This document shows, piece after piece, positions 33,383 through 45,239 of a DNA stretch of 64,000 nt; within the stretch, counting starts at the first letter, position 1, and each line of letters starts with the position of its first letter. Position numbers and translations under genes: made by a program. The stretch comes from Skeletonema tropicum. Its lineage: Eukaryota > Bacillariophyta > Thalassiosirophyceae > Thalassiosirales > Thalassiosiraceae. A model generated the notes under the pieces. That model did not search any database. It was not told where the DNA came from and saw only the letters and a list, made by a program, of their open reading frames with translations. The stretch covers positions 1,612,001-1,676,000 of the forward strand of contig CM074128.1 in assembly GCA_037178625.1 (NCBI GenBank), written 5' to 3'.

Positions 33383-36300
33383 TCATTTACTCTTGTTGCT
33401 ATCCTCTGAATCCATAAACTCAACTCGCATCTTTTTGTCAGTCTTCTGTCTACTTCTGCGCATTGACAGAAATCTTTCTTTGACGCTTTTGGGAGATGAT
33501 CGGTGCATTCCTGTAAATTTCTTCTGCAAAAGTCCTCCATACGATGATGACGATTGTTGTGAATTGATACTGCGTGAGCTTCCCTCGTCAAACGAATTAT
33601 CCGTCACAGACGATGATAATCTACTTTCACCAGCAAGCTTCCTCTGCAGCCGATTCTCAAACAAATCAATGCTCTTATCTGAATCCATTTTCATCAATCG
33701 AGTGCCCCTCGATGATTTCCGATCCTCATCTCCAAGTTTCTTTTGCAGACGTTGCTGAAATGATGACGATGATTGATTTGAAAGAACAGAACGAGAGCTC
33801 CCTTGAGATGATAGTTTATTCTGAAGTCGTTCCTCGAATGAGCTCCTTTTCGCAGTTGATGAATGATTTCCTTCACTAAGCTTCCGTTGAAAGCGTTCAA
33901 CAGCCGTTCCAGCATTTCTACTTTGTTGCAAGGGTTCACTTGTATTGCTGTCAGATTGGATTGCCTTCCTTCTTGGCCTGTCATCAAAGTCATCAGACGA
34001 AGAATTATTATCTGATCCAGATCGTCCAGAGTTGGATCCAGCCTTGCGTCGCAACCGCTCTTCAAAGTTCTCCAAAGGAGCACTCCCCTCAGCGCGTTTA
34101 AGATTGGAGCGGGATTCATTAGCCTTCTTTTGCAACCGACGTTCGAAGCTTTCCAAAGAAGAGATACTATCTGATCGAGTTCGTAAAGAGTTCGACTCAT
34201 TCTTGCGTCGCAACCGCTCTTCAAAGTCATCTAGCGCAGAATTGTTGAGGGAAGTAGTACTCCCACCGCGCTGCAGCTTTGAGCTGGATTCATTAGCCTT
34301 GTTTTTCAACCGACGCTCGAAGCTTTCCAAAGAAGAATTGCTGTCTGTGCGTTTGGGACCTGAGTGGGATTCATTCTTGCGTCGCAACCGCTCTTCAAAG
34401 TCATCTAGCGCAGAATTGTTGAGGGAAGTAGTACTCCCACCGCGCTGCAGCTTTGAGCTGGATTCATTAGCCTTGTTTTTCAACCGACGTTCGAAGCATT
34501 CCAAAGAAAGGTTACTATCTGAGCGAGATCGTTCTGAGTTAGACTGATTCTTGCGTCGTAACCGCTCTTCAAAGTCATCCAGCGCAGAATTGTTGAGGGA
34601 AGTAGTACTCCCACCGCGCTGCAGCTTTGAGCTGGATTCATTGGCCTTGTTTTTCAACCGACGTTCGAAGCTTTCCAAAGAAGAGTTACTGTCTGTGCGT
34701 TTGGGACCTGAGTGGGCTTCATTCTTGCGTCGCAACCGCTCTTCAAAGTCATCCAGCGCAGAATTGTTGAGGGAAGTAGTACTCCCACCACGCTGCAGCT
34801 TTGAGCTGGATTCATTAGCCTTGTTTTTCAACCGACGTTCGAAGCTTTCCAAAGAAAGGTTACTATCTGAGCGAGATCGTTCTGAGTTAGACTGATTCTT
34901 GCGTCGTAACCGCTCTTCAAAGTCATCTAGCGCAGAATTGTTGAGGGAAGTAGTACTCCCACCGCGCTGCAGCTTTGAGCTGGATTCATTGGCCTTGTTT
35001 TTCAACCGACGTTCGAAGCTTTCCAAAGAAGAGTTACTGTCTGTGCGTTTGGGACCTGAGTGGGCTTCATTCTTGCGTCGCAACCGCTCTTCAAAGTCAT
35101 CTAGCGCAGAATTGTTGAGGGAAGTAGTACTCCCACCGCGCTGCAGCTTTGAGCTGGATTCATTAGCCTTCTTTTTCAACCGACGTTCGAAGCTTTCCAA
35201 TGAAAGGTTACTATCTGAGCGAGATCGTTCTGAGTTAGACTGATTCTTGCGTCGTAACCGCTCTTCAAAGTCATCCAGCGCAGAATTGTTGAGGGAAGTA
35301 GTACTCCCACCGCGCTGCAGCTTTGAGCTGGATTCATTAGCCTTGTTTCTCAACCGACGTTCGAAGCTTTCCAAAGAAGAATTGCTGTCAGTGCGTTTGG
35401 GACCTGAGTGGGCTTCATTCTTGCGTCGTAACCGCTCTTCAAAGTCATCCAGCGCAGAATTGTTGAGGGAAGTAGTACTCCCACCGCGCTGCAGCTTTGA
35501 GCTGGATTCATTAGCCTTGTTTTTCAACCGACGTTCAAAACTTTCCAAAGAAGAATTGCTGTCTGTGCGTTTAGGACCTGCGTTGGCTTCATTCTTGCGT
35601 CGTAACCGCTCTTCAAAGTCATCCAGCGCAGAATTGTTGAGGGAAGTAGTACTCCCACCGCGCTGCAGCTTTGAGCTGGATTCATTAGCCTTCTTTTTCA
35701 ACCGACGTTCGAAGCTTTCCAATGAAAGGTTACTATCTGAGCGAGATCGTTCTGAGTTAGACTGATTCTTGCGTCGTAACCGCTCTTCAAAGTCATCCAG
35801 CGCAGAATTGTTGAGGGAAGTAGTACTCCCACCGCGCTGCAGCTTTGAGCTGGATTCATTAGCCTTGTTTCTCAACCGACGTTCGAAGCTTTCCAAAGAA
35901 GAGTTGCTGTCAGTGCGTTTGGGACCTGAGTGGGCTTCATTCTTGCGTCGCAACCGCTCTTCAAAGTCATCCAGCGCAGAATTGTTGAGGGAAGTAGTAC
36001 TCCCACCGCGCTGCAGCTTTGAGCTGGATTCATTAGCCTTGTTTCTCAACCGACGTTCAAAACTTTCCAAAGAAGAATTGCTGTCTGTGCGTTTAGGACC
36101 TGCGTTGGCTTCATTCTTGCGTCGTAACCGCTCTTCAAAGTCATCCAGCGCAGAACTGTTGAGGGAAGTAGTACTCCCACCGCGCTGCAGCTTTGAGCTG
36201 GATTCATTAGCCTTCTTTTTCAACCGACGTTCAAAACTTTCCAAAGAAGAATTGCTGTCTGTGCGTTTAGGACCTGCGTTGGCTTCATTCTTGCGTCGTA

Positions 36301-39300
36301 ACCGCTCTTCAAAGTCATCCAGCGCAGAACTGTTGAGGGAAGTAGTACTCCCACCGCGCTGCAGCTTTGAGCTGGATTCATTAGCCTTGTTTTTCAACCG
36401 ACGTTCGAAGCTTTCCAATGAAAGGTTACTATCTGAGCGAGATCGTTCTGAGTTAGACTGATTCTTGCGTCGTAACCGCTCTTCGAAGTTATCTAGCGCA
36501 GAATTGTTGAGGGAAGTAGTACTCCCACCGCGCTGCAGCTTTGAGCTGGATTCATTAGCCTTCTTTTTCAACCGACGTTCAAAGCTTTCCAAAGAAGATT
36601 CACTGTCTGAGCGAGATCGTGTTGAGTTGGCTTCATTCTTGCGTCGTAACCGCTCATCATATCCATCCAGCGATGAGTTATCCAGCGCAGAACGGCTCTC
36701 ATTGGGCCTTAAATTTGAGCTGGATTCATTAGCCTTGTTTCTCAAGCGCCGCTCAAAGCTGTCCAAAGAAGAAATGCTGTCTGTGCGTTTGGGACCTGAG
36801 TTGGCTTCAGTCTTGCGTCTCAACAGGTCTTCAAAGTTATTCAGCGAAGAACTATTATCCGGTTGCGGCTTACTTTCAAACTCATAGTGACGAGCATGAG
36901 ATTCTTGTCGGTCAACGTTCTGTCCCTTCATCTTGCGTTGCAACAGGTCTTGAAAGTTATTCAGCGAAGAATTGCTATCAGTTTGTTGACGCGGCTTACT
37001 TTCAAACTCATCAAGATGAGCATTATATTCTTGTTGGTCAACTTTCTGTCCCGACATATCAGGGCCCGATTGATTTGGAGTTGGAACCACTGCTGCACTT
37101 ACATCAGAGACCTTAGTTTCTGCGTACTCTTCCTTCAGATTAGTCACAGAATCATAACTAGACGTGTCATAGACTTCGGGATAGAACTTATCCTTCTCCA
37201 TTGCTTCATCCGAATCGTAATCGTAAAAAGGGTCCTGACTGATGACTTTGATCTTTTGTACTGCTTTGTAGAAGAAGAATCCTGCCATTAATACGATACA
37301 GAGCGTCACGATGATAATTGCTGTCCCTGTCGCCCCAGGACCAGATCGAGAGCTTTTCACTTCCACCAGTGGTAACGATGGAGCAAGAGTAGGAACAATC
37401 TCAATTGTTTCTGCCGTCACGTCTTTTCCGGATATAAGCCCTCTTTCCTCCAGAGATGACACGACTTTCTTCCCACCATCAGCATTGATCGAATCTTCTA
37501 CTAGCTCACTGAAGCTATTTGCATCTGCCCCATCAATTGTACGATACTCAGCTATGATTGTATAGTCAATAGTTAACTTTCCAAGGTCTTTTTCTTGCAA
37601 CTTGCGAAGACCCCGTCTGTCATCGTAAGCGTCGAACTTAAAGTCAGTGCACAGCACCTCTGTAATATTGAATGTGACAAGATCTCTCTGCAACTCTTCT
37701 TGTAATCCGTCGCAGAATGCATCCACGTCCTTTGGTACTCCATCTGCATTGTTCACAATCAAGACAAGATCACTCTTGACAGATTCTTCACCATCGTATG
37801 AAATCGAAAGCTCTTTTGCGATGGAACCCGAAATCATTCTCACGTAATGAACCAAGAGTGGACCGGTGATATCCTTCCTCTTACGTAGGTGCTGAAACCC
37901 CATGATGACTATGAAACGCTCACATACATTCAACTCAGTAGCAATCGCATTACCTTTTCGACAGTCCTTCTTACTTGCGCCGGTAATTTTCTGCACAGTT
38001 GGAACTGAAGTTTCATCAAAGTCGAATTCAACTTCAGGATCGTTATGAAATTCCGAGAGAGATCCTTTGCTAAATCTTCTCTTAATTGCCGATTTCAAGT
38101 TGCTTAACAAATCGTTCTTGACTTTTTTTTCTTGTGAAGGTGGGTAGAAAAGGTAGAAGTAGAAGTCTACCTTGATGTAGTTATACTCAGTGGTAGGGGT
38201 TGAGCTTGGAAACGAGCTTGGTGAAAGTGATGGTTTCGAAGACGGGTCACTTGTTGGATCATAACTTGGCTCTGATGAACGAGTGGGGGTGTCTGATGGT
38301 TGAGACGTCGGGTTTGAACTTATTGAAGGCGCCGAGGTAGGGCTAATAGATATTGTGGGAGTGGCGGTCGGTTGACGAGTTCGGAGGCCCTCCTGGTTAA
38401 CTACAACCGGTCCAATTTTTGATAAAGTAGAGAAATAAGAAACCCCGTTCCCGCTTGCTTTGGTAGTTAGTGTAGACAGGAATTGATCTCGTCTTGACTC
38501 ATCTTTCAAAGGAAGTAAGATCAACTCGATTGGGGGTGTTTCATCGTCGTCCGCTATTTTGTACTCCATTACTGCATCATAAAAGAATCGAACTACACTA
38601 CAATCTTTTCCAATTGATGCATCTTCGTGACGGTTAAATGTAATTGAAGTACTGAGCATCCTGGTGGTGCCGATTGGGTTATCTTTGTAGGCACTCATTG
38701 AAACATCCTCGAGCGAGTCAGCAAGTAACGGATAGATAACTTGCGTATTAACAGAGCACACATCTTGTAAATTACGTGACCTTGTATCGAACATTAACCG
38801 CCTAGATCCAAAGGTCAAATCAATATTGTTGTCCACTATCGTCTCAGATTGATAATCACGAGGGGTAGTCGGAGAACTTGTTAGAGTGGGCGATGCAGTC
38901 GGAGCAATATTTGGAGGACATGCATCTTGTGTCCACACCTTACATGGAATCCTGGATGGAGTGTAAAACTGATTGAACTGTTCTGGATTAGCAGGGACCC
39001 AAAATATTGCCTGTCGACAGGGAGTTGCAAAATGAAGAAGAAGGTGAGCGTAATCTGGATTACGATGAATGCATGTGTCATGGGTGGCAAAAAACACTCA
39101 CTGCTCTCCCTACGCTAATCTGCATAAAATTGCCACTCAAGTCAACCGCATTTGTATCCCACCCACCAGCGTTTAAATCTGAGTTCTTCACCCGCAGCAC
39201 TGATTTCTCGAACCTGAGATAGAATGATTTTGTGACTCCAGCTCTGATTGAGATTGGACCGAAGCTACCCAGAAATGTAGCTCCATCGTCATCAAGCTGC

Positions 39301-39692
39301 GTATCTGCAATTGTTCCACTATGTATTCTTTTCCAAACCCCCGATCCATTTAATGTAGCCCCAATTGAGTTTTGGTCGTATCCGTTCATTGTATATATTT
39401 CGAACCATGTCGAGGGACTTGTTGCTGATTCATCTAGAAACACACTAAGGGAAGACAGAGAGGTAGTCACACCATTTCGAAGTGAAAACACGACTCCTTC
39501 AACTAATGTGAAATCGGACGGGAGAGGGTTCGACAGTACTGTGGCATGGCAGCCATCATCATCTGCCATCCATTGACTTAAAATTCGTTGACGAGGATAA
39601 TCGACTTCTGCAGCTGATGTGATGACAGAAGCAAAAAGTAATGCTAGCAAGATGCTCCCAGCGGCAACAACCTTCATCATTACAATTTTCAT
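33383..39692 (-). CDS. large single-pass membrane protein with PT linkers and 14 cytosolic 58-residue repeats
   Basis: Two exons, 39692-39102 and 39010-33383, with a 91-bp GT-AG intron; 2,072 residues. A signal peptide (LLALLFASVITSAA) starts an extracellular part with a beta-rich domain (CHATVLSNPL...WFEIYTMNGYDQN), a second Cys-containing region, PT-type linkers (PTASPTLTSSPTTP, PSDTPTRSSEP) and a further domain up to a membrane segment (GTAIIIVTLCIVLMAGFFFY). The cytosolic side is dominated by 14 near-identical 58-residue repeats (174 bp each, about 34.2-36.6 kb on the window), plus diverged copies on both flanks. Each repeat has two half-units sharing L-(E/D)-x-F-E-x-R-L-x-x-K (ALDDFEERLRRK and SLESFERRLKNK). 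The function is unknown; adhesion or cell-wall contact with a cytosolic scaffold is a guess. Confidence 0.85.
34200..36640. repeat. 174-bp coding minisatellite (58-residue protein repeat, ~14 copies)
   Basis: Direct repeats of 174 bp inside the gene above; opposite-strand open frames begin at 34551, 34899, 35247, 35769 and 36465, all multiples of 174 apart. Two repeat types, marked by HSGPKRTDSN and SNSERSRSDSN, tend to alternate, which shows that 348-bp pairs were duplicated. Confidence 0.9.
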
Positions 39693-40173
39693 TTTTCATT
39701 TATTTCTTCATCGAAAAATCACAGCCACGCCTGCCCTTCATTTCGGTAGCATGCCTGTGAAGTATTACACAACATTGCTGAGTGCATGCACTTTTTTGGT
39801 TTGCTGGGGCTGCACCTCTCCAATAGAGAGTCGGAAGGGCACGGCACTGTCACTATTAGCACTCTTGACTCTTGACTCTTGAGCTCATGAGAAATCCATC
39901 TCTTTGATCAGCGTGTTGGGAGAAAATCTGAGAGTTTTCCGTCTGAGAAGATACCGCTACGACTGCTTTATGTCGCTATGACACAGTCATTTCATTCTGC
40001 CCATTTTTTTCATCGGCTTTTCTGTTCTCTGTTCTCTGCTCTTGCTTACAATAGCTTGCATGCTGTTTGCATGCTGTTAGTTAGCGTTGGCGTTGGGCGT
40101 TGGCGTGGTTGTTGCTGTTGCTGTGCTCATACTTACTTCTTAGTTCTCAGCTCCTAATGTTACTTGGAACATA
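39693..40173. promoter_or_regulatory. divergent promoter region of repeat protein and ABC transporter genes
   Basis: 481 bp between divergent starts. Contains CTCTTGACTCTTGACTCTTG near 39862 and a GTTGGCGTTGGGCGTTGGCG stretch near 40085. No promoter element could be assigned. Confidence 0.4.
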
Positions 40174-42533
40174 ATGGCGTGGGAAGAATCGGCGCTGATG
40201 AAAAGTAGAAAAAATAACAACGCTATGGACAACGATATGGACTCAAGTTTTATTCAACTCGGAGCAGTCTCTGCCGATGAAGAAAAGGGCAGTGCTACGA
40301 GGCGAAGAACTGCCTTTACCGCGATGGATAATACGAGCTCCTCCCCTCTACAGACCTATAACAGTAGCGCAGGGGATGACGGCTACCACCCTCAACCACT
40401 TTCAGGCAGTGAGGGGAGGAAGCAGACCAGTCTACGTGAGCAGTTGCATTCATTTCGAGTAATGTCTGCTCCCTATTTTCGAGAGAGCAAGGAAGGGCGA
40501 TGTCTCTTTGCAGTTATGGTAGTGCTGTCACTGGCTAATAGTGCGGTACGCGTCACCTTTTCATATCTATCAAGGGATTTTTGGAGTGCTCTATCTAATA
40601 AAGAGGAAGAGCAGTTGTAAGTTATATTCTTATGCACAAAATATTTGTATCTTGCAAATCACATATATGATGTGCTCAATTTTCTCATCCACCGCCCCAC
40701 CCCCGAAACAGCTATGGGATCATGACTCGTTTCTTGGCAGCTTGTGTCGTTCTCGCCCCGATATCTGTGGCCTATCGTTATCAAAGGCAAAAGTTGGCAA
40801 TCGCCTGGAGAAAATGGCTCACGGGCAGAGTCTTGGATCTTTATTTTTCAAACAAGGTGTATTATGCACTTGAGAGACAATTAGGGGGAGGTTTGGAGTC
40901 TTCTGACAATGTCGAAACAACTCTATCGAAAGGACAAACAAGCAAAGAAGTGGACAACCCTGATCAACGTATCTCGGAAGATATCAGATCTTTCACAGAG
41001 TTTTCTCTAACCTTCTTCCTCACGTTGGTCACAAGCTTCATTGATCTTGTGTGCTTCTCGTTCATATTATTCTCAATTATGCCTCAACTATTTCTGGCAA
41101 TTATTGGATTTGCATCGTTGGGAACGTTCCTAACCATTTGTGTGGGGAAAGTGCTAATTAAACTGAATTATGAATCGTTGGCAAAGGAGGCCGACTTCCG
41201 TTTCTCCTTGGTTCGTGTGCGAGAGAATGCCGAATCGATTGCCTTTTACGCTGGGGAGGCCGTTGAGGAGCGTGAAACGTTCCGTCGGTTTGCGCATGTG
41301 ATAGGCAATATGACGCAAATAAACTTTGCTCAGATGAAGCTTGACTTTGTCACGACTTTTTACAATTATATTACATGGATTTTGCCAATCATGGTTGTGG
41401 CTCCTGAGTACTTTGCTGGAAATGTTGAACTCGGCGTCATCTCTCAGGCTAGCGCTGCCTTTGGGCATATTTTGGATGACTTGTCAATTGTTATCAACTC
41501 ATTCACTGATGTTAGTAAGTTCAGCGCAGGTATAGATCGATTGTATTCTTTCATGAGCGCTATACAAGTGCTCGATCCAGAAAGGGACATTGGATCATTG
41601 CTTTTGTCGACTCCCCCCGCTGGCGATGCTGCGTTGCTAGGTGGTTATTCTTCGAGGCTTGCAGAATCAGTTGAAGCTGACACAATCAAGGTAAAGGAGT
41701 TTGATCCATCCTGTGCCAACCTTTACTCGGTTGCACAGCCTCATTCAGCAACGACTATTCTTACGATTCAAGATCTCAAACTGATCACACCTGATAGGAA
41801 TAGGGTACTGGTTCAAAATCTTAACTTGTCGTTGGTGCAGGGCAAACACCTGCTCATTACCGGTGCTTCTGGGGCGGGGAAAAGCTCTTTGCTTAGGGCT
41901 GTGGCAGGATTGTGGACAAATGGCACTGGAGAAATTACCCGGCCAAGTGCTGAACATATTTACTTTTTGCCTCAACGACCATACTGTCCTCCAGGCTCGT
42001 TGCGTGATCAATTACTATACCCCAGCAGCGCAGAGATTAGTTTTCATTCGACACAATTAGGAACTGATCAAAGCGAACATAGCCCTGATGGGGGACCCAG
42101 CCCAAGAGATAGACGTCGCCTCGTGAGAGATTGGAGCGATGAGGAATTATTGAGTGTTTTGGATTCAGTTAATCTACCAGATTTGGCGAGTAGATCGGGA
42201 GGGCTAGATTCAGTTTTGGACTGGAGTAATACTCTTTCATTGGGCGAACAGCAAAGGCTGGCATTTGGAAGACTGGTAGTGAACCGCCCAAGATTAGTCG
42301 TGCTGGACGAAAGCACTTCAGCGCTGGACGTTTCGGCTGAAAAGATGATGTACAACCTGCTGAAAGATCTCGCGGCTGATATGAGAGGCAGTGGAGGCTT
42401 GACATATGTGAGTGTTGGACATCGCCCAACATTACTCGCTCACCATGATTTAAAGCTCTCTCTTCCATCCGGGGTTTCTAGTGTCATTCCACCCAATGCT
42501 GGAGCCATAGATGAAGGATTTGTTCTAGCTTAA
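40174..42533 (+). CDS. ABC half transporter, ABCD/SbmA-like
   Basis: Two exons, 40174-40616 and 40712-42533 (95-bp GT-AG intron); 754 residues. A polar N-terminus leads to an ABC transmembrane domain of the ABCD (peroxisomal fatty-acyl/B12) and bacterial YddA/SbmA type, with RESKEGRCLFAVMVVLSLAN, FYGIMTRFLAACV across the intron, and NPDQRISEDIRSF, a family signature. Further on come LAKEADFRFSLVRVRENAE and ESIAFYAGEAVEE (EAA-like motif). The nucleotide-binding domain has Walker A GASGAGKSS (about 531), Q-loop LPQRPY, signature LSLGEQQRL (about 655), Walker B LVVLDEST (about 675) and H-loop VGHRPTL. It should act as a homodimer; the organelle and cargo cannot be read from the sequence. Its stop is 67 bp from that of the convergent Nopp140 gene. 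Confidence 0.9.
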
Positions 42534-42600
42534 CTGGATTAAGTCTATTTCCTTATATTGCTTAGCGTACTATGAACCTAAAAGTCGTAGGGGATCCACT

Positions 42601-44592
42601 TTACTCATCGTCGGAGTACTGATACTTTGTAGAAAAGCTCTCCTGCGTAATGGCTCCACCAGCAGACTTCGAAAATCCATTGAATGTTCGCTTCCTCTTG
42701 TTCTTTTCACGACAAAAATCTTTGCCTCGAACAGTAAGTAACTTTTCACTTGCTTTCACTCCAAATCCAGAGGCACCAAAAGCTCCCTCATAACTGTTAT
42801 CTGCCATGGCACCTCCATCTTTCGTCGCTACATCACCCCAGTATTGATCATCAACTCGCTTAAATGGGGTACCAGCATTTAATGCTTGAGCTCCATCCGT
42901 ACCTGCTTTCGCTTCAATGGTAGCTGCAGCATTTTTCTTTGGAGGGGTCGGAACCCAAGCAGCGGCGGCTGCAGCTGCTGCTTTGGCCTTATCTGCTGCT
43001 GCCTTTTGCTTCGCGGCACGATGATCTTCTTCATCCTCGCTATCACTGCTGTCACTATCAGAACTACTATCGCTATCACTACTGCTACTATCACTGCTAG
43101 ATGATGAAACATCGTCTTTCTTTGTTGCTTTTTCGTCATCTTCATCGTCACTCGAATCTGAATCTGAATCTGAATCCACACTAGAAACACTTGACACTTC
43201 AACATCTGACACATCAGAGACACTCACATCATCGTCATCTTCAGTTGATTTGCTGCTGATCTTGGCCTTCTTTGCTGGAGGCGCCTCCACGCTGCTATCA
43301 TCACTGTCGCTATCTGATGACGAGTCACTTTCACTTGTCGTTTTAGGAGACGCGGAATCTTCTTTCAGCTTGGGCTTCTCCGCCTCTTCGTCGTCACTGC
43401 TATCACTATCACTAGAATCTGACGAAGAGCTGGAAGAATCGTCCTTCTTCACAACTGGGGTGACTTTCTTTGGCTCCGGTTTCTTCTCTTTCTCGTCTTC
43501 ATCATCACTGTCGTCGCTGTCACTAGAATCTGATGAAGAGCTGGAGGAATCGTCCTTCTTTGTAGCTACAACTTCTTTCTTCGCCTCTGGCTTCTTCTCT
43601 TCCTCATCATCACTGCTATCACTGTCACTAGAGTCAGAGGAAGAGCTGGAGGAATCGTCCTTCTTCGCCACAGCGACCACTTTCTTAGGCTCTGGCTTCT
43701 TCTCTTCCTCATCATCACTGCTTTCGCTGTCACTAGAGTCAGAGGAAGAGCTGGAAGAATCGTTCTTCTTTGCAGCTAAAGCTTCTTTCTTAGACTCTGG
43801 CTTCTTCTCTTCCTCATCATCACTGCTATCACTATCACTAGAATCTGATGAAGAGCTGGAAGAATCATCCTTCTTCGCAGCAGCAACCACTTTCTTAGGC
43901 TCTGGCTTCTCCTCTTTTTCATCATCACTGCTATCACTATCACTAGAATTTGATGAAGAGCTGGAAGAATCGTCCTTCTTCGCAGCTGCAACCACTTTCT
44001 TAGGTTCTGGCTTCTTCTCCTCTTCGTCATCACTGCTATCACTATCACTAGAATCAGAACTACTGGAGTCAGATGAAACATCCATCTTGGCTGCTTTCTG
44101 TTTCGGCTTGTCATCTTTTTCGTCGTCGCTACTGTCACTGTCACTAGAGTCAGACGAAGAGCTAGATGAACTAGATGATGACGACGAGCTGCTATCATCA
44201 TCATCTGCTGCTGCAGCCTTCTTCTCTGCAGGAGTGGGCTTGACATCTGACTCCACTAACTTCAGCACATAATTCTTATTATTGTCCTGTCCATCATTAG
44301 CACCATACAACACCTGCAAATCTTCTTTGAGCGCTTCAACAGACTTGCTGTATGCACCTCCAGTAATGGATTGTAAGTATGATAGAATTGAATAGCCCAT
44401 TTGTTTATGTTGCTGCGAGACTTGAGTTGAAATGGCGGATGCAGCAGAGTCTGCATTGATGTCGTTGTTTGGAGGAGGCATCACATCATTTTTTTGTGCT
44501 TTGCTTTTGAGTGAATGCTTTGCTGATGATGAAGCTTTGCCCTTCTTGACTGCGATAGCTTTAGATGAGCTGCTCGATTTGCCCTTGCCCAT
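42601..44592 (-). CDS. Nopp140 / SRP40-type nucleolar phosphoprotein
   Basis: Single exon, 663 residues. A basic start, a LisH-like motif (about 60-85, MGYSILSYLQSITGGAYSKS), then about ten alternations of acidic serine blocks (DSSSSSSDSSDSDSSDDEEE) with Lys/Pro/Ala-rich basic spacers (KKPEPKKVVAAAKK), each near 36 residues. The conserved SRP40 C-terminus follows (GTPFKRVDDQYW, DNSYEGAFGA, GVKASEKLLTVRGKDF, KNKRKR). Nopp140 is a CK2-phosphorylated chaperone of box C/D and H/ACA snoRNPs that shuttles between nucleolus and Cajal bodies. Six or seven of the spacers are close copies, so the repeat number may vary between strains. Confidence 0.92.
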   Translation of the reverse strand: MGKGKSSSSSKAIAVKKGKASSSAKHSLKSKAQKNDVMPPPNNDINADSAASAISTQVSQQHKQMGYSILSYLQSITGGAYSKSVEALKEDLQVLYGANDGQDNNKNYVLKLVESDVKPTPAEKKAAAADDDDSSSSSSSSSSSSSSDSSDSDSSDDEKDDKPKQKAAKMDVSSDSSSSDSSDSDSSDDEEEKKPEPKKVVAAAKKDDSSSSSSNSSDSDSSDDEKEEKPEPKKVVAAAKKDDSSSSSSDSSDSDSSDDEEEKKPESKKEALAAKKNDSSSSSSDSSDSESSDDEEEKKPEPKKVVAVAKKDDSSSSSSDSSDSDSSDDEEEKKPEAKKEVVATKKDDSSSSSSDSSDSDDSDDEDEKEKKPEPKKVTPVVKKDDSSSSSSDSSDSDSSDDEEAEKPKLKEDSASPKTTSESDSSSDSDSDDSSVEAPPAKKAKISSKSTEDDDDVSVSDVSDVEVSSVSSVDSDSDSDSSDDEDDEKATKKDDVSSSSSDSSSSDSDSSSDSDSSDSEDEEDHRAAKQKAAADKAKAAAAAAAAWVPTPPKKNAAATIEAKAGTDGAQALNAGTPFKRVDDQYWGDVATKDGGAMADNSYEGAFGASGFGVKASEKLLTVRGKDFCREKNKRKRTFNGFSKSAGGAITQESFSTKYQYSDDE

Positions 44593-45239
44593 TATTACGA
44601 TTGTATAGTGTAGAAATAGATGGATGTGATCTGATAACTGAAACTAAAATGAGTGGAGGTTGTTGTGCTCTGGCTGCTGAACAATGTCGGCATGTTCGGC
44701 ATGATGGTTGCGCTGAAAAGAATGGGTGGATGCCTGAAAATGTGTTGTAGCCCCCCAAACCTCAAATTCGCCCCATCTTTTTCCTCCTCTCTAGTGTACG
44801 TTTGCTCTCAAATCCTACGAGCTTTCTTGTATTAGTGGCATACATATAGGTACGTAAGGGTAGATACTACCAATAAGTTGAACCGACCCTACCCGATCGA
44901 CGGGGCATCCCGAGGTAGGATGGGGGGTTGGTGTTGGTTGGTTGGGGTATGGATTGGTGTTGGTAGGGAGAGCTTGCAATGGTTGCAAATCATGTTGGGA
45001 AATTACGGGATTAGTGGCAGCGCGACTCAGCTCTACGTATAAAGCTAGCGATTCAGTCACGAGTTCCAATATTTAAATTGCAATTTAGTGCGATCTTGTG
45101 CAAAACAGTGTGTTGGGCCGTCAAATTCCATTTTGGTGACAAGAACTCATTAGCAGCTGTTTACTATAGTCTATTGACGTCGTGTATGTCTGATAATAAT
45201 GTGTATTTACTATGTATAGTGTGTTGTATTGTATATCTT
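44593..45239. other. intergenic, no gene seen
   Basis: Holds the promoter side of the Nopp140 gene. A G/T-rich segment at 44925-44970 (GGTTGGTGTTGGTTGG repeats) stands out. Nothing codes convincingly. Confidence 0.4.

Noticed and set aside
33945..36887. Plus-strand ORFs of up to 230 residues (RRNRSSKSSSAELL repeats)
   Set aside because: Antisense shadows of the 58-residue repeats of the minus-strand gene; the shared 174-bp period keeps the opposite frame open.
43250..44272. 340-residue plus-strand Ser/Leu-rich ORF
   Set aside because: Antisense of the Nopp140 serine/acidic blocks; no start context or domain.
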